A stretch of DNA of 64,000 nt from positions 2,790,001 to 2,854,000 of the forward strand of contig NZ_CP117866.1 in NCBI RefSeq assembly GCF_028736035.1. The letters run 5' to 3'. Positions 1 to 9,688 of this stretch are shown here, in pieces; position 1 is the stretch's first letter; every line of letters begins with the position of its first letter. The notes beneath the pieces are model-generated. The model was not told where the DNA came from and made no database searches. It saw only the letters and a program-made list of their open reading frames with translations. Made by a program: the position numbers and the translations under genes. The DNA comes from Streptomyces sp. T12. Lineage in GTDB: Bacteria > Actinomycetota > Actinomycetes > Streptomycetales > Streptomycetaceae.

Positions 1-41
1 TTCGGCTGGCCGAGCTGACGGCGGCCGGCGACCTGGGCTGA
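1..41 (+). CDS. 3' end of an upstream gene, possibly leucyl aminopeptidase
   Basis: The window opens inside a gene. The frame starting at base 3 reads R-L-A-E-L-T-A-A-G-D-L-G and stops at TGA 39-41. A strong hairpin follows 13 bases later, so this is a real gene end. Twelve residues cannot identify the product. In Streptomyces the gene before lpd at this locus is usually a leucyl aminopeptidase (pepA), so that identity is inferred from gene order alone. Confidence 0.4.
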   Translation, partial: RLAELTAAGDLG

Positions 42-54
42 AGTTGTTCTGAAT

Positions 55-91
55 GAGGGGGCTCCGCGCGCGGGTAGGGCGGAGCCCCCTC
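55..91 (+). terminator. Strong hairpin terminator after the first gene
   Basis: A perfect 13-bp stem, GAGGGGGCTCCGC at 55-67 pairing with 79-91, has an 11-base loop. It lies 13 bases after the stop codon of the preceding gene. There is no long T-run, which is normal for Streptomyces terminators. Confidence 0.85.
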
Positions 92-283
92 TTCCGTGTC
101 CGCTCGACTGAACGTGGGACGTCTCACACACCGGCCCGGCGTCTCGTTCGGTGTGGACAAGTGCGAAGATGGGGCTCGGCAGGACAGGGCCCCACCCCAG
201 GGCCGAAGAAAGAGCGGCCGGACACCAGCCGCCTGCCGGTCATCGAAGACCGGCGTACGGCGCACATGCATGGAGGACGTGAC

Positions 284-1672
284 GTGGCGAACGACGCCAG
301 CACCGTTTTCGACCTAGTGATCCTCGGCGGTGGTAGTGGCGGTTACGCCGCGGCCCTGCGCGGGGCGCAGCTGGGCCTGGACGTCGCCCTGATCGAGAAG
401 GACAAGGTCGGCGGCACCTGCCTGCACCGGGGTTGCATCCCCACCAAGGCCCTGCTGCACGCGGGCGAGATCGCCGACCAGGCCCGCGAGAGCGCGCAGT
501 TCGGTGTGAAGGCCACCTTCGAGGGCATCGACATCGCCGGGGTCCACAAGTACAAGGACGGCGTGATCGCCGGCCTGTACAAGGGTCTGCAGGGGCTCGT
601 CGCCTCCCGCAAGGTGACGTACATCGAGGGCGAGGGTCGTCTCTCCTCCCCCACCTCCGTCGACGTCAACGGCCAGCGCATCCAGGGCCGCCACGTCCTG
701 CTGGCGACCGGCTCCGTACCGAAGTCGCTGCCGGGCCTGGAGATCGACGGCAACCGCATCATCTCCTCGGACCACGCCCTCGTCCTGGACCGCGTGCCGA
801 AGTCCGCGATCATCCTGGGCGGCGGCGTCATCGGCGTCGAGTTCGCCTCCGCGTGGAAGTCCTTCGGCTCGGACGTCACCGTCATCGAGGGCCTGAAGCA
901 CCTCGTCCCGGTCGAGGACGAGAACTCCTCGAAGCTTCTTGAGCGCGCGTTCCGCAAGCGCGGCATCAAGTTCAACCTGGGCACCTTCTTCTCCAAGGCC
1001 GAGTACACGGCCGACGGTGTCAAGGTCACCCTCGCCGACGGCAAGGAGTTCGAGGCCGAGGTCCTCCTCGTCGCCGTCGGCCGCGGCCCCGTCTCCGCCG
1101 GTCTCGGCTACGAGGAGCAGGGCGTCGCCATGGACCGCGGCTACGTCCTCGTCGACGAGTACATGCGCACCAACGTCCCGACCATCTCCGCCGTCGGTGA
1201 CCTGGTCCCCACGCTCCAGCTCGCGCACGTCGGCTTCGCCGAGGGCATCCTGGTTGCGGAGCGTCTGGCCGGTCTGAAGACCGTTCCGATCGACTACGAC
1301 GGTGTCCCGCGGGTGACGTACTGCCACCCGGAGGTCGCCTCCGTCGGTATCACCGAGGCCAAGGCCAAGGAGATCTACGGCGCGGACAAGGTCGTCGCTC
1401 TGAAGTACAACCTGGCGGGCAACGGCAAGAGCAAGATCCTGAACACCGCGGGTGAGATCAAGCTCGTCCAGGTCAAGGACGGTGCCGTGGTCGGCGTCCA
1501 CATGGTCGGCGACCGCATGGGCGAGCAGGTCGGCGAGGCCCAGCTGATCTACAACTGGGAGGCGCTGCCGGCCGAGGTCGCCCAGCTCATCCACGCCCAC
1601 CCGACGCAGAACGAGGCGCTCGGCGAGGCGCACCTGGCCCTCGCGGGCAAGCCGCTGCACGCGCACGACTGA
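284..1672 (+). CDS. lpdA: Dihydrolipoamide dehydrogenase (E3)
   Basis: This flavoenzyme reoxidises the dihydrolipoyl groups of 2-oxo acid dehydrogenase complexes using NAD+. Its 462 residues carry the FAD-binding GGGSGG at 15-20, the redox disulfide Cys46/Cys51 in GGTCLHRGCIPTK, a second Rossmann motif (GGGVIGVEFAS), the ATPTLQLAH-type FAD site (here VGDLVPTLQLAH), and the C-terminal HPTQNE with His439 and Glu444. The GTG at 284 is chosen because GGAGGAC lies just upstream and the FAD domain begins ten codons in; the open frame continues to base 53 but that part looks like leader. E2 follows 76 bp downstream, so the two are probably one operon. E3 is likely shared by pyruvate, 2-oxoglutarate and possibly branched-chain complexes, because no other E3 is present here. 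Confidence 0.96.
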   Translation: MANDASTVFDLVILGGGSGGYAAALRGAQLGLDVALIEKDKVGGTCLHRGCIPTKALLHAGEIADQARESAQFGVKATFEGIDIAGVHKYKDGVIAGLYKGLQGLVASRKVTYIEGEGRLSSPTSVDVNGQRIQGRHVLLATGSVPKSLPGLEIDGNRIISSDHALVLDRVPKSAIILGGGVIGVEFASAWKSFGSDVTVIEGLKHLVPVEDENSSKLLERAFRKRGIKFNLGTFFSKAEYTADGVKVTLADGKEFEAEVLLVAVGRGPVSAGLGYEEQGVAMDRGYVLVDEYMRTNVPTISAVGDLVPTLQLAHVGFAEGILVAERLAGLKTVPIDYDGVPRVTYCHPEVASVGITEAKAKEIYGADKVVALKYNLAGNGKSKILNTAGEIKLVQVKDGAVVGVHMVGDRMGEQVGEAQLIYNWEALPAEVAQLIHAHPTQNEALGEAHLALAGKPLHAHD

Positions 1673-1748
1673 TCCCTCGGTCGACGAAGCGACTCCGCGT
1701 CTTAGCGACGACACAGACTTCCGCAATTCGTAAGGAGCAACCGAAACC

Positions 1749-3515
1749 ATGGCGGTTTCCGTAACCCTTCCGGCGCTCGGCGAGAGCGTCACCGAGGGCA
1801 CTGTCACCCGCTGGCTGAAGGCCGAGGGTGAGCGTGTAGAGGCCGACGAGCCGCTGCTCGAGGTCTCGACCGACAAGGTCGACACCGAGATCCCCTCCCC
1901 CGCCGCCGGCGTCCTGGCGTCCATCAAGGTCGCCGAGGACGAGACGGTCGAGGTCGGCGCCGAGCTGGCCGTGATCGACGACGGCACGGGCGCGCCCGCC
2001 GCCGCCCCGGCCCCGGCTGCCGCCGAGGCTCCGGCTCCGGCCGCCGAGCCCGCCCCGGCCGCCCAGCCGTCCACCGAGCAGGCCGCTCCTGCCCCGGCCC
2101 CCACCGCCGAGGCCGCCGCCGGTGCCGGCTCCGCCGAGGGCACGGACGTCGTCCTGCCCGCGCTCGGCGAGTCCGTCACCGAGGGCACCGTCACCCGCTG
2201 GCTGAAGTCGGTCGGCGACAGCGTCGAGGCCGACGAGCCGCTGCTCGAGGTCTCCACCGACAAGGTCGACACCGAGATCCCCGCCCCCACCTCCGGCACG
2301 CTGCTGGAGATCGTGGTCGGCGAGGACGAGACGGCCGAGGTCGGCGCCAAGCTGGCCGTCATCGGCGTCGCGGGTGCCGCTCCGGCGGCCGCTCCGGCCC
2401 CGGCTGCCCCGGCCGCGCCCGCGGCTCCGGCCGCTCCGGCGCCCGCCCCTGCCGCTCCGGCCGCGCCCGCCGCTGCCGCCCCGGCTCCGGTCGCCCCCGC
2501 GGCCCCGGCCCCCGCTCCGGCCGCTCCGGCTCCGGTCACCCCGGCTCCGGCCGCTCCGGCCGCCGCCCAGGCGACCGACGAGGGCGCCTACGTCACCCCG
2601 CTGGTGCGCAAGCTCGCCGCCGAGAACGGCGTCGACCTGGCCACCGTCAAGGGCACCGGCGTCGGCGGCCGTATCCGCAAGCAGGACGTCATCGCCGCCG
2701 CCGAGGCCGCGAAGGCCGCCGCCGCTGCTCCGGCTCCGGCCGCAGCCGCCCCGGCCGCCGCTGCGAAGAAGGCCCCGAGCCTGGAGGCCTCCCCCCTCCG
2801 TGGCCAGACCGTCAAGATGCCCCGCATCCGCAAGGTCATCGGCGACAACATGGTCAAGGCGCTGCACGAGCAGGCCCAGCTGTCGTCGGTCGTCGAGGTC
2901 GACGTCACGCGCCTGATGAAGCTGCGCGCCCGGGCGAAGGACTCCTTCGCCGCCCGCGAAGGCGTCAAGCTCTCCCCGATGCCGTTCTTCGTCAAGGCCG
3001 CGGCCCAGGCGCTGAAGGCGCACGCGCCCATCAACGCCAAGATCAACGAGGCCGAGGGCACGATCACCTACTTCGACACCGAGAACATCGGTATCGCGGT
3101 GGACTCCGAGAAGGGCCTGATGACCCCGGTCATCAAGCACGCCGGCGACCTGAACATCGCGGGCATCGCCAAGGCCACGGCGGAGCTGGCCGGCAAGGTC
3201 CGCGCCAACAAGATCACCCCGGACGAGCTGTCCGGCGCGACCTTCACCATCTCCAACACCGGTTCGCGCGGTGCGCTCTTCGACACGATCATCGTGCCGC
3301 CGGGCCAGGTCGCGATCCTCGGCATCGGCGCCACGGTCAAGCGCCCCGCCGTCATCGAGACGGAGGAGGGCACGGTCATCGGCGTCCGCGACATGACGTA
3401 CCTGACCCTGTCCTACGACCACCGCCTGGTGGACGGCGCCGACGCGGCCCGTTACCTGACGGCGGTCAAGGCGATCCTGGAGGCGGGCGAGTTCGAGGTC
3501 GAGCTCGGCCTGTAA
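1749..3515 (+). CDS. sucB: 2-oxo acid dehydrogenase E2 (dihydrolipoamide acyltransferase) with two lipoyl domains
   Basis: This is the core acyltransferase that carries acyl groups on lipoyl-lysine and passes them to CoA. Two near-identical lipoyl domains span about 2-76 and 133-207, with lipoyl lysines Lys43 and Lys172 in [12 protein letters not shown]. Long Ala/Pro linkers follow, then an E3-binding domain at about 281-318 ([15 protein letters not shown]). The catalytic domain ends in [16 protein letters not shown], with His558 and Asp562. At 588 residues the length is typical of actinobacterial E2. ATG at 1749 follows AAGGAG. In Actinobacteria one E2 can serve both the pyruvate (AceE) and 2-oxoglutarate (Kgd) enzymes, so the name sucB reflects homology rather than a proven substrate; aceF or dlaT would be equally fair. 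Confidence 0.93.
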   Translation: MAVSVTLPALGESVTEGTVTRWLKAEGERVEADEPLLEVSTDKVDTEIPSPAAGVLASIKVAEDETVEVGAELAVIDDGTGAPAAAPAPAAAEAPAPAAEPAPAAQPSTEQAAPAPAPTAEAAAGAGSAEGTDVVLPALGESVTEGTVTRWLKSVGDSVEADEPLLEVSTDKVDTEIPAPTSGTLLEIVVGEDETAEVGAKLAVIGVAGAAPAAAPAPAAPAAPAAPAAPAPAPAAPAAPAAAAPAPVAPAAPAPAPAAPAPVTPAPAAPAAAQATDEGAYVTPLVRKLAAENGVDLATVKGTGVGGRIRKQDVIAAAEAAKAAAAAPAPAAAAPAAAAKKAPSLEASPLRGQTVKMPRIRKVIGDNMVKALHEQAQLSSVVEVDVTRLMKLRARAKDSFAAREGVKLSPMPFFVKAAAQALKAHAPINAKINEAEGTITYFDTENIGIAVDSEKGLMTPVIKHAGDLNIAGIAKATAELAGKVRANKITPDELSGATFTISNTGSRGALFDTIIVPPGQVAILGIGATVKRPAVIETEEGTVIGVRDMTYLTLSYDHRLVDGADAARYLTAVKAILEAGEFEVELGL

Positions 3516-3537
3516 GCCAGCTGGTCCGTCTGCCTGA

Positions 3538-3579
3538 CGGCGCCCCGTCCGGACTTCTCCGGGCGGGGCGCCGCCTTTT
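3538..3579 (+). terminator. Terminator of the lpdA-sucB operon
   Basis: A 15-bp GC-rich stem (CGGCGCCCCGTCCGG at 3538-3552 with its complement at 3559-3573) is followed by CCTTTT. It starts 23 bases after the sucB stop. Confidence 0.88.
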
Positions 3580-3722
3580 CAGAATCCGAGCCTCCAGGCG
3601 CCCGGCCCCACCCCAACGCCGTGTAAGTCTCGTCTCACCTGCAACAAAGCACCCCCGTCAGCCCTCCCAGCGGAGCGCACCGGCCGTATTGTCTAAGCGT
3701 CAACGCGCCCTAAGGAGCCCTC

Positions 3723-4355
3723 ATGACCGCCCCCGTCATCCACTCGCTGCGCGAACAGATCCGCGAGCACATCCTGGAGGGGATCATCAGCGGTCGCTGG
3801 CAGCCGGGCGAGCGGATCGTGGAGCGGCGTATCGCCACCGAGCTGGAGGTCAGCCAGACACCGGTGCGTGAGGCACTGCGCGAGCTGGAGTCGCTGCGAC
3901 TGATCGAGTCGGCGCCGAACAAGGGCGTGCGGGTGCGGAGTCTGACGGCCGCCGACCTGGAGGAGAGCTACCCGGTCCGGGCCGGCCTGGAGGCCATCGC
4001 CGCGGAACTCGCGGCCGACCGCCTCGCGCAGGACTGCTCCGCCCTGGAGCCGCACGTCAGCGCCCTGTACGAGGCCGACCGCACGTCCGACGGCACGGCC
4101 CAGGTGCGGCACACGGTCGCCTTCCACCGCGAGATGGTGCGGGCGGCGGGCAACTCGGTGCTGCTGCACACCTGGGAGGGCCTCGGCATCGAGGTGTTCA
4201 CGGCCCTGTCGATCCGGTGGCTGGGCACGGTGCAGCAGTCGTACGCGGAGGAGCACGAGGCGCTGGTGGCCGCGTTCCAGCGCCGGGATCCCCGGATCGC
4301 CGAGCTCGTGAAGGCCCACGTGCTGGGGTGCGCGCCGCGGCACGAGAGCGAGTAG
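3723..4355 (+). CDS. GntR-family transcriptional regulator, FadR/FCD subgroup
   Basis: The 210-residue protein has a winged helix at about 8-75 (SLREQIREHILEGIISGRWQPG, then SQTPVREALRELESLRLI), which is the classic GntR DNA-binding head. An all-helical FCD ligand domain follows at about 80-205, with the RAGLEAIAAELA start and a TVAFHREMV helix whose His is typical of metal-binding FCD proteins. Members usually sense small carboxylates. It sits between the E2 operon and aceE, so control of central carbon genes is a reasonable inference. A perfect palindrome upstream of aceE (4626-4642) is a candidate target, but that link is untested. ATG follows AAGGAG. Confidence 0.88.
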   Translation: MTAPVIHSLREQIREHILEGIISGRWQPGERIVERRIATELEVSQTPVREALRELESLRLIESAPNKGVRVRSLTAADLEESYPVRAGLEAIAAELAADRLAQDCSALEPHVSALYEADRTSDGTAQVRHTVAFHREMVRAAGNSVLLHTWEGLGIEVFTALSIRWLGTVQQSYAEEHEALVAAFQRRDPRIAELVKAHVLGCAPRHESE

Positions 4356-4789
4356 CCTGCGCCGGGTTCGGGCCGGATCGGGTCGGGTCAGTTCAGGTCA
4401 GGTCGGGTCGGGCAAATGCCCCCTTCGGGGCGGGCGCCCGCAAGGCCGCTCAGGCAACGACAGGTTGACCACGCCCCCGTCCGCGCCCCGAACGCCGTCG
4501 GCCCAAGCCGCCCAAGCTAGCCGCTCGCAACTCAGGTGAGCAGCGAAAACGCGGCACCGCGTGCCTGCTTCCCCGGCACCGGATGCCAATTTCTCGATGT
4601 CGAGACTTTTTAGCCCTCCACCCTTTGATCGATCATCGATCAGGGGGTTACAGTCGCCGACGGGCCAAGCGGCAGAGCCGCAGGGTGTCACCGCACCCGA
4701 GGCCCTCCGCCCTGTCCTGCCAAAGACCTAGGGCACCCCCGAACCCTTACCGATTGAGGGAACCCCCTTCGACTGAGGAAGGCGGCGAC
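4356..4789. other. 434-bp intergenic region upstream of aceE
   Basis: No gene is supported here. The left end holds a run of diverged pentamers (GGGTC, GGTCA) at about 4376-4413, just after the GntR stop codon. The centre is ordinary GC-rich leader. A perfect palindrome lies at 4626-4642, and a GAGGAAGGC ribosome site at 4775-4783 serves aceE. An open frame reaches back to 4583 but lacks a start with a ribosome site. Confidence 0.7.
4626..4642. promoter_or_regulatory. Perfect 17-bp palindrome, candidate operator of aceE
   Basis: TGATCGAT-C-ATCGATCA is a perfect dyad with 8-bp arms and one central base, 148 bp upstream of the aceE start. It is unusually AT-rich for this genome, as operators often are. 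The regulator is unknown; the GntR/FCD gene 270 bp upstream is the nearest candidate. Confidence 0.55.
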
Positions 4790-7501
4790 ATGACCGACCC
4801 CAACGCCATCCAGCCGAGCGCGCTCGACCAGCTCCCGGACCGTGACCCGGAGGAGACGGCCGAATGGCAGGCCTCGCTGGACGCGGTCGCCAAGGCGGCC
4901 GGGCCGCACCGTGCGGCGTACCTGATGCGCCGCACGCTGGAGCGTGCCGAGGGCACCGGCATCGCGCTGCCCAAGCTTCTCGAGACCGACTACGTCAACA
5001 CCATCCCCACCGCCGCCGAGCCGTCCGTGCCCGGTGACGAGGCGATGGAGTCCCGGATCACCGCGTGGAACCGCTGGAACGCGGCCGCGATGGTGAGCCG
5101 GGGCAGCAAACACGGCGTCGGCGGCCACATCGCCACCTTCGCCTCCGCGGCCTGGCTCTACGAGACCGGCTTCAACCACTTCTTCAAGGGCAAGGAATCC
5201 CAGGATTCCCCCGGCTCCGGCGACCAGCTGTACATCCAGGGCCACGCCTCCCCCGGCATCTACGCCCGCGCCTTCCTCGACGGCCGGCTGAACGAGGACC
5301 ACCTCGACAACTTCCGCCGCGAGTCGGGCGGGGGCGGCCTCCCGTCGTACCCGCACCCCCGCCGCCTGCCCTGGCTGTGGGAGTTCCCGACGGTGTCGAT
5401 GGGCCTCGGCCCGCTCTCCGCGATCTACCAGGCGCGCTTCAACCGCTACCTGACCAACCGCGGCATCAAGGACGTCTCCGCGTCCCACGTCTGGGCCTTC
5501 CTCGGCGACGGCGAGATGGACGAGCCGGAGTCCACGGCGGCACTCGCCCTGGCCTCCCGCGAGGGCCTGGACAACCTGACCTTCGTCATCAACTGCAACC
5601 TGCAGCGCCTCGACGGCCCGGTCCGCGCGAACTTCAAGATCGTGCAGGAGCTGGAGGCCCAGTTCCGCGGCGCCGGCTGGAACGTCGTCAAGACGCTGTG
5701 GGGCACGGCCTGGGACGAGCTGTTCCAGCTCGACACCACCGGCGCGCTCGTACGCCGCCTGCGCGAGGTACCCGACGCGCAGGTGCAGACGTACCAGACC
5801 CGCGACGCCGCCTATATCCGCCAGGACTTCTTCGGCAAGGACCCGGCGCTCGTCGAGATGGCGAAGCTGCTGAGCGACGACAAGATCCTGGAGTGCTTCC
5901 ACCTCTCCCGCGGTGGTCACGAGGCGCGCAAGGTCTACGCCGCCTACAAGGCCGCCGTCGAGTTCAAGGGCGCGCCGACGGTGATCCTGGCCCAGACGGT
6001 CAAGGGCTTCACGCTCGGCGAGGGCTTCGCGTCGAAGAACGCCAACCACCAGATGAAGAAGCTGACGGCGGACGAGTTCAAGGCGATGCGCGACCTGCTC
6101 GACCTGCCCATCAAGGACAGCGACTTCGTCGACGGGGTCGTCCCCTACGGCCACCCCGGCGCCGACTCCCCCGAGGTGCGCTACCTCCAGGAGCGCCGCG
6201 CGGCCCTCGGCGGCCCGGCCCCGGCCCGCCGCGTGCACCCGGTGGCCCCGCTGCCGGCCCCGGCCGAGAAGGCGTTCGCCTCCTTCGACAAGGGCTCCGG
6301 CTCCCAGAACGTGGCCACCACCATGGCCTTCGTCCGCCTCATCAAGGACCTGGTCCGCGACAAGGAGACGGGCAAGCGCTGGGTGCCGATCGTGCCGGAC
6401 GAGGCGCGCACCTTCGGCATGGAGAGCCTCTTCCCGTCCCTCGGGATCTACTCCCCCAAGGGACAGACGTACGAGCCCGTCGACCGCGACCAGCTCATGT
6501 ACTACAAGGAGGCCAAGAACGGCCAGATCCTCAACGAGGGGATCACCGAGGCCGGTTCGATGGCCGACTTCATCGCCGCGTCCACCGCGTACTCCACGCA
6601 CGGCGAAGCGATGATCCCGTTCTACATCTTCTACTCGATGTTCGGCTGGCAGCGCACGGCCGACCAGATGTGGCAGCTCGGCGACCAGCTCGGCCGCGGC
6701 TTCCTGGTCGGCGCCACGGCCGGCCGCACGACGCTGACGGGCGAGGGCCTGCAGCACGCCGACGGTCACTCGCCTGTGATCGCGGCGACGAACCCCGCGG
6801 CACTGACGTACGACCCGGCGTTCGCGTACGAGGTCGCCACGATCGTCAAGGACGGCCTGCGCCGCATGTACGGCGAGGCGGCACCGGGCGAGGACCCGAA
6901 CGTCTTCTACTACCTCACCGTCTACAACGAGCCGCTGCCGCAGCCCGCGAAGCCGCAGGGCCTCGGCATCGACGAGGGCATCGTCAAGGGCCTGTACCGC
7001 TTCAACACGGCGGAGTCGGCGGCACTGTCCCCGACGGCCAACGCCCCGCGCATCCAGCTGCTGGGCTCCGGCACCGCGATCCACTGGGTCCTGCAGGCGC
7101 AGAAGCTGCTCGCCGAGGAGTGGGGCGTGGCGGCCGACGTCTGGTCGGCGACGTCCTGGACCGAGCTGCGCCGGGACGCCCTGGAGGCGGACGCGGCCCT
7201 GCTCCGCGGCGAGGAGCGCGTGCCGTACGTCCGCCAGGCGCTGCACGGCGCCGAGGGCCCGGTGCTGGCGGTCTCCGACTACATGCGCCAGGTCCCCGAC
7301 CAGATCGCGCAGTGGGTCGAGCAGGACTACTCCTCGCTGGGTGCCGACGGCTTCGGCCTCTCCGACACCCGCGAGGCCGCCCGCCGCCACTTCGGCGTCG
7401 ACGCCCAGTCGATCGTCGTCGCGGCCCTGGCCCAGCTCGCGAAGCGGGGCGAGGTCAAGGCGACGGCGGTGAAGGAAGCGCGGGAGAAGTACGGCCTGTA
7501 A
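4790..7501 (+). CDS. aceE: Pyruvate dehydrogenase E1 component, homodimeric type
   Basis: This thiamine-diphosphate enzyme decarboxylates pyruvate and reductively acetylates E2. The 903 residues match the single-chain AceE family of about 890-920. The ThDP/Mg motif starts at Gly239 ([10 protein letters not shown]) and ends in [12 protein letters not shown]. The N-terminal region, [23 protein letters not shown], and the C-terminal transketolase-like part ([19 protein letters not shown]) are both present. The start at 4790 is set by GAGGAAGGC. Two open frames on the opposite strand across this gene are high-GC shadows. With lpdA and E2 just upstream, the locus encodes a full pyruvate dehydrogenase complex, although E1 is transcribed from its own long leader. 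Confidence 0.96.
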   Translation: MTDPNAIQPSALDQLPDRDPEETAEWQASLDAVAKAAGPHRAAYLMRRTLERAEGTGIALPKLLETDYVNTIPTAAEPSVPGDEAMESRITAWNRWNAAAMVSRGSKHGVGGHIATFASAAWLYETGFNHFFKGKESQDSPGSGDQLYIQGHASPGIYARAFLDGRLNEDHLDNFRRESGGGGLPSYPHPRRLPWLWEFPTVSMGLGPLSAIYQARFNRYLTNRGIKDVSASHVWAFLGDGEMDEPESTAALALASREGLDNLTFVINCNLQRLDGPVRANFKIVQELEAQFRGAGWNVVKTLWGTAWDELFQLDTTGALVRRLREVPDAQVQTYQTRDAAYIRQDFFGKDPALVEMAKLLSDDKILECFHLSRGGHEARKVYAAYKAAVEFKGAPTVILAQTVKGFTLGEGFASKNANHQMKKLTADEFKAMRDLLDLPIKDSDFVDGVVPYGHPGADSPEVRYLQERRAALGGPAPARRVHPVAPLPAPAEKAFASFDKGSGSQNVATTMAFVRLIKDLVRDKETGKRWVPIVPDEARTFGMESLFPSLGIYSPKGQTYEPVDRDQLMYYKEAKNGQILNEGITEAGSMADFIAASTAYSTHGEAMIPFYIFYSMFGWQRTADQMWQLGDQLGRGFLVGATAGRTTLTGEGLQHADGHSPVIAATNPAALTYDPAFAYEVATIVKDGLRRMYGEAAPGEDPNVFYYLTVYNEPLPQPAKPQGLGIDEGIVKGLYRFNTAESAALSPTANAPRIQLLGSGTAIHWVLQAQKLLAEEWGVAADVWSATSWTELRRDALEADAALLRGEERVPYVRQALHGAEGPVLAVSDYMRQVPDQIAQWVEQDYSSLGADGFGLSDTREAARRHFGVDAQSIVVAALAQLAKRGEVKATAVKEAREKYGL

Positions 7502-7516
7502 GAGCCGACGAGCGAT

Positions 7517-7546
7517 GAAGGGGTACGGCGACTGCCGTACCCCTTC
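7517..7546 (+). terminator. Terminator after aceE
   Basis: A perfect 13-bp stem, GAAGGGGTACGGC at 7517-7529 paired with 7534-7546, closes on a GACT loop. It starts 15 bases after the aceE stop. Confidence 0.87.
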
Positions 7547-7576
7547 GTTGTCAGTGGTCCCCGGCATGATGGCCGT

Positions 7577-8560
7577 ATGCGTGCTGCTCGGCTCATCAAG
7601 ATGGTGCTGCTCCTTCAGTCCCGGCCCGCCATGACGGCCGCCGAGCTCGCGCGCGAGCTGGAGGTGTCCGAGCGGACGGTCACGCGGGATGCGCAGGCGT
7701 TGTCGGAGGCGGGGGTTCCGGTGTACGCCGATCGGGGGCGGGCCGGGGGGTACCGGCTCATCGGGGGGTATCGGACCCGGCTGACGGGGCTCGCGCGCAG
7801 CGAGGCCGAGGCGTTGTTCCTGTCCGGGGTGCCGGGGGCGCTGCGGGAGATGGGGCTGGAGGACGCCGCCTCCGCCGCCCGGCTGAAGGTGTCGGCAGCC
7901 CTGATGCCCTCCCTGCGCGACGCTTCCCGTACGGCCGCTCAGCGGTTTCATCTCGACGCCCCGAACTGGTTCAAGGAACCGAAGACCCCCGAGCTGCTGC
8001 CGGCCGTCGCAGACGCGGTGTGGGACGACCGGCGGATCGTCGCTCGGTACCGGCGCGGGGAGGCCGAGGTCGAGCGGGAGCTGGAGCCGTACGGGCTCGT
8101 GCTGAAGGCAGGCGTCTGGTACATGTGCGCCCGGGTCGCGGGGCACGGGTCGTACCGGGTGTACCGCATCGACCGGTTCACCGCAGTGGACGCAGGTGAC
8201 GAGCGGTTCGAGAGGTTCGAGCGGGACGAGGAGTTCGATCTGCCGGGCTTCTGGGAGGAGCGGGCGGAGCAGTTCGCGCGGTCCATCCTGCGTGCCGAGG
8301 TCGTGGTGCGGGTGTCCCCGGGCGGGGTGCGCGGACTGCCGTACGCCGTTGATCCGCAGGCCGCGCGGGAGGCGCTGGAGGCGGCGGGTGCCCCGGACGG
8401 GGACGGGTGGGTGACGCTGACCCTCCCGGTGGAATCCGAGGAGGTCGCCCACAGCCAGCTCGCATCGCTCGGCCCGGAGGTCGAGGTGCTCGCGCCGGAG
8501 GCACTGCGGGAGCGGTTCGCGAGCGACGCGATACGGCTGGCCGCACTGTACCGGTCATGA
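7577..8560 (+). CDS. WYL-domain transcriptional regulator
   Basis: The 327-residue protein has an N-terminal DeoR-like helix-turn-helix at about 1-60 (TAAELARELEVSERTVTRDAQALSEAGVPVYADRG). A WYL domain follows at about 145-215 (VLKAGVWYMCARV, then YRVYRIDRF), and then the C-terminal WCX extension. WYL regulators bind nucleotides or nucleic acid and often control DNA-damage or metabolic genes; the ligand here cannot be told. The start MRAARLIKMVLLL lies 18 bases after the aceE terminator. The stop codon is part of a tandem 10-bp repeat (8551-8580). Several glycines and arginines use GGG/CGG, but codon use is otherwise native. Confidence 0.88.
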   Translation: MRAARLIKMVLLLQSRPAMTAAELARELEVSERTVTRDAQALSEAGVPVYADRGRAGGYRLIGGYRTRLTGLARSEAEALFLSGVPGALREMGLEDAASAARLKVSAALMPSLRDASRTAAQRFHLDAPNWFKEPKTPELLPAVADAVWDDRRIVARYRRGEAEVERELEPYGLVLKAGVWYMCARVAGHGSYRVYRIDRFTAVDAGDERFERFERDEEFDLPGFWEERAEQFARSILRAEVVVRVSPGGVRGLPYAVDPQAAREALEAAGAPDGDGWVTLTLPVESEEVAHSQLASLGPEVEVLAPEALRERFASDAIRLAALYRS

Positions 8561-8580
8561 GCGGTCATGAGCGGTCATGA
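8551..8580 (+). repeat. Three tandem 10-bp units containing the WYL-gene stop codon
   Basis: The unit (c/g)cggtcatga occurs three times head to tail. The first copy supplies the stop TGA (8558-8560). Because the unit is 10 bp, the extra TGA copies fall in other frames. About 60 bases of CCCTCCGC-type simple repeats follow. Confidence 0.85.
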
Positions 8581-8733
8581 GCCGTGCGCCCGCGAGACCT
8601 GCCGGGCCGCCCTCCGCACGCCGCCCTCCGCCCTCCGCATGCCGCACGGCGCCTCTGCGCGGTCGATCCGCCCATAACAATCCGTCGCACTCCACGTGCG
8701 CCCCACCCGCACAGGGCCGATGCTTGACCCGTG

Positions 8734-9252
8734 ATGGACGAGACGGAGTTCTGGGAGCTGATCGACGGTACCCGCGAGGCCGCCGAGGGCGACCCCGAGG
8801 AGCAGGCCGACCTGCTCCTCGACAAGCTCCTGCAGCTGGACCCGGACATGGTCCTGGACTTCGCCCGTCACTTCGAGGCCCGCTACAACCGCGCGTACAA
8901 CTGGGACCTGTGGGGCGCCGCCTGGGTCCTGCTGGACGGGGCCAGCGACGACGCGTTCGACTTCTTCCGGTGCTGGCTGATCGGCCAGGGCCGCGAGGTG
9001 TACGAGGGCGGTGTACACGAGCCCGACTCACTCGCCGACCTGCTGGGCGACTTCGACGAGGAGTTCGACGGCGACGGCGAGGAACTCGGCTACGCCGCGG
9101 ACGAGGCCTACGAACAGCTCACCGGCACCGTCGCCCCCGACCTCGGCATCGCCCCCGCGCCCTCGGAACCGGAAGGCGCACCGGTCGACTTCGAGAACGA
9201 ACGGGCGCTGGCGGAGCGGTATCCCAGGCTGTGGGAGCGGTTCAAGGACTGA
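8734..9252 (+). CDS. DUF4240 domain protein
   Basis: A 172-residue acidic soluble protein opens MDETEFWELIDGTREAA and continues with DLLLDKLLQLDP, FARHFEARYNRAYNWDLWGAAWVL, FRCWLIGQGREVYE and LGYAADEAYEQLTG. This is the full DUF4240 pattern common in Streptomyces. No signal peptide or membrane segment is seen. Its biochemical role is unknown. A GTG one codon upstream (8731) is equally possible because neither has a clear ribosome site. It ends four bases before the convergent small gene at 9256. Confidence 0.8.
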   Translation: MDETEFWELIDGTREAAEGDPEEQADLLLDKLLQLDPDMVLDFARHFEARYNRAYNWDLWGAAWVLLDGASDDAFDFFRCWLIGQGREVYEGGVHEPDSLADLLGDFDEEFDGDGEELGYAADEAYEQLTGTVAPDLGIAPAPSEPEGAPVDFENERALAERYPRLWERFKD

Positions 9253-9255
9253 GCC

Positions 9256-9483
9256 TCAGGCCATGGCCCGTCGGCGGCTCGGGTCCGACGGGATGTAGGC
9301 CTGCGTCGGCTCGGCCTTCACCGCGTGGTACATCGGGGCCTTGTTGGCCTGGTCCAGCGCGGACGCCGTGACGGCGGCGGGCCCGAGGACGACGGTCGCG
9401 ACGGCGCAGACCACCGTCCAGACCCGCACGCGCCTGTGGCTGTTGTTGCTGCTGTTGTTGCTGTTGTTATTGCTGCTGCTCAT
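9256..9483 (-). CDS. Small secreted or membrane-anchored protein with an Asn/Ser-rich head
   Basis: The 75-residue product starts MSSSNNNSNNSSNNSHRR, with nine Asn in the first 14 residues. A hydrophobic helix follows (VWTVVCAVATVVLGPAAVTASA) and then a short polar tail with AEPTQAYIPSDPSRR. The start at 9483 is chosen because GGAGG lies eight bases upstream; a GTG three codons further out is less well placed. The helix could be a signal peptide ending at ASA or a single anchor. The Asn codons form a microsatellite-like AAC/AAT/AGC tract. The function is unknown; similar small proteins occur in Streptomyces genomes. Confidence 0.62.
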   Translation of the reverse strand: MSSSNNNSNNSSNNSHRRVRVWTVVCAVATVVLGPAAVTASALDQANKAPMYHAVKAEPTQAYIPSDPSRRRAMA

Positions 9484-9688
9484 GATCCCCACCTCCGGTC
9501 AGTGCGTGTGCATGACGATAGGGAGGCAGTCTCGGGGCGATCCTTGAGTCGGCTACGAGAAACCTGTGAGGCGTTTTCACCTGGTGACCGACGTCACCGG
9601 GCGGGTCGGGAAGGTTCACGCCCCGTCTCTTGACCCGTTGTGTGATCTCCGGCTTAGGGTGGCCGCCCCGACCAGGAGCACCCTGCCC

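Noticed and set aside
53..283. N-terminal extension of lpdA from base 53
   Set aside because: It would start inside the upstream terminator and encode Arg/Pro-rich sequence. The GTG at 284 has GGAGG and matches the family length.
314..2539. 741-residue open frame on the minus strand across lpdA and sucB
   Set aside because: It is an antisense shadow. Its Ala/Gly runs mirror the Pro/Ala linkers of E2, and it has no domain or ribosome site.
4688..8452. 1254-residue minus-strand frame across aceE and the WYL gene
   Set aside because: A high-GC antisense frame composed of low-complexity residues. Both genes under it have clear domains on the plus strand.
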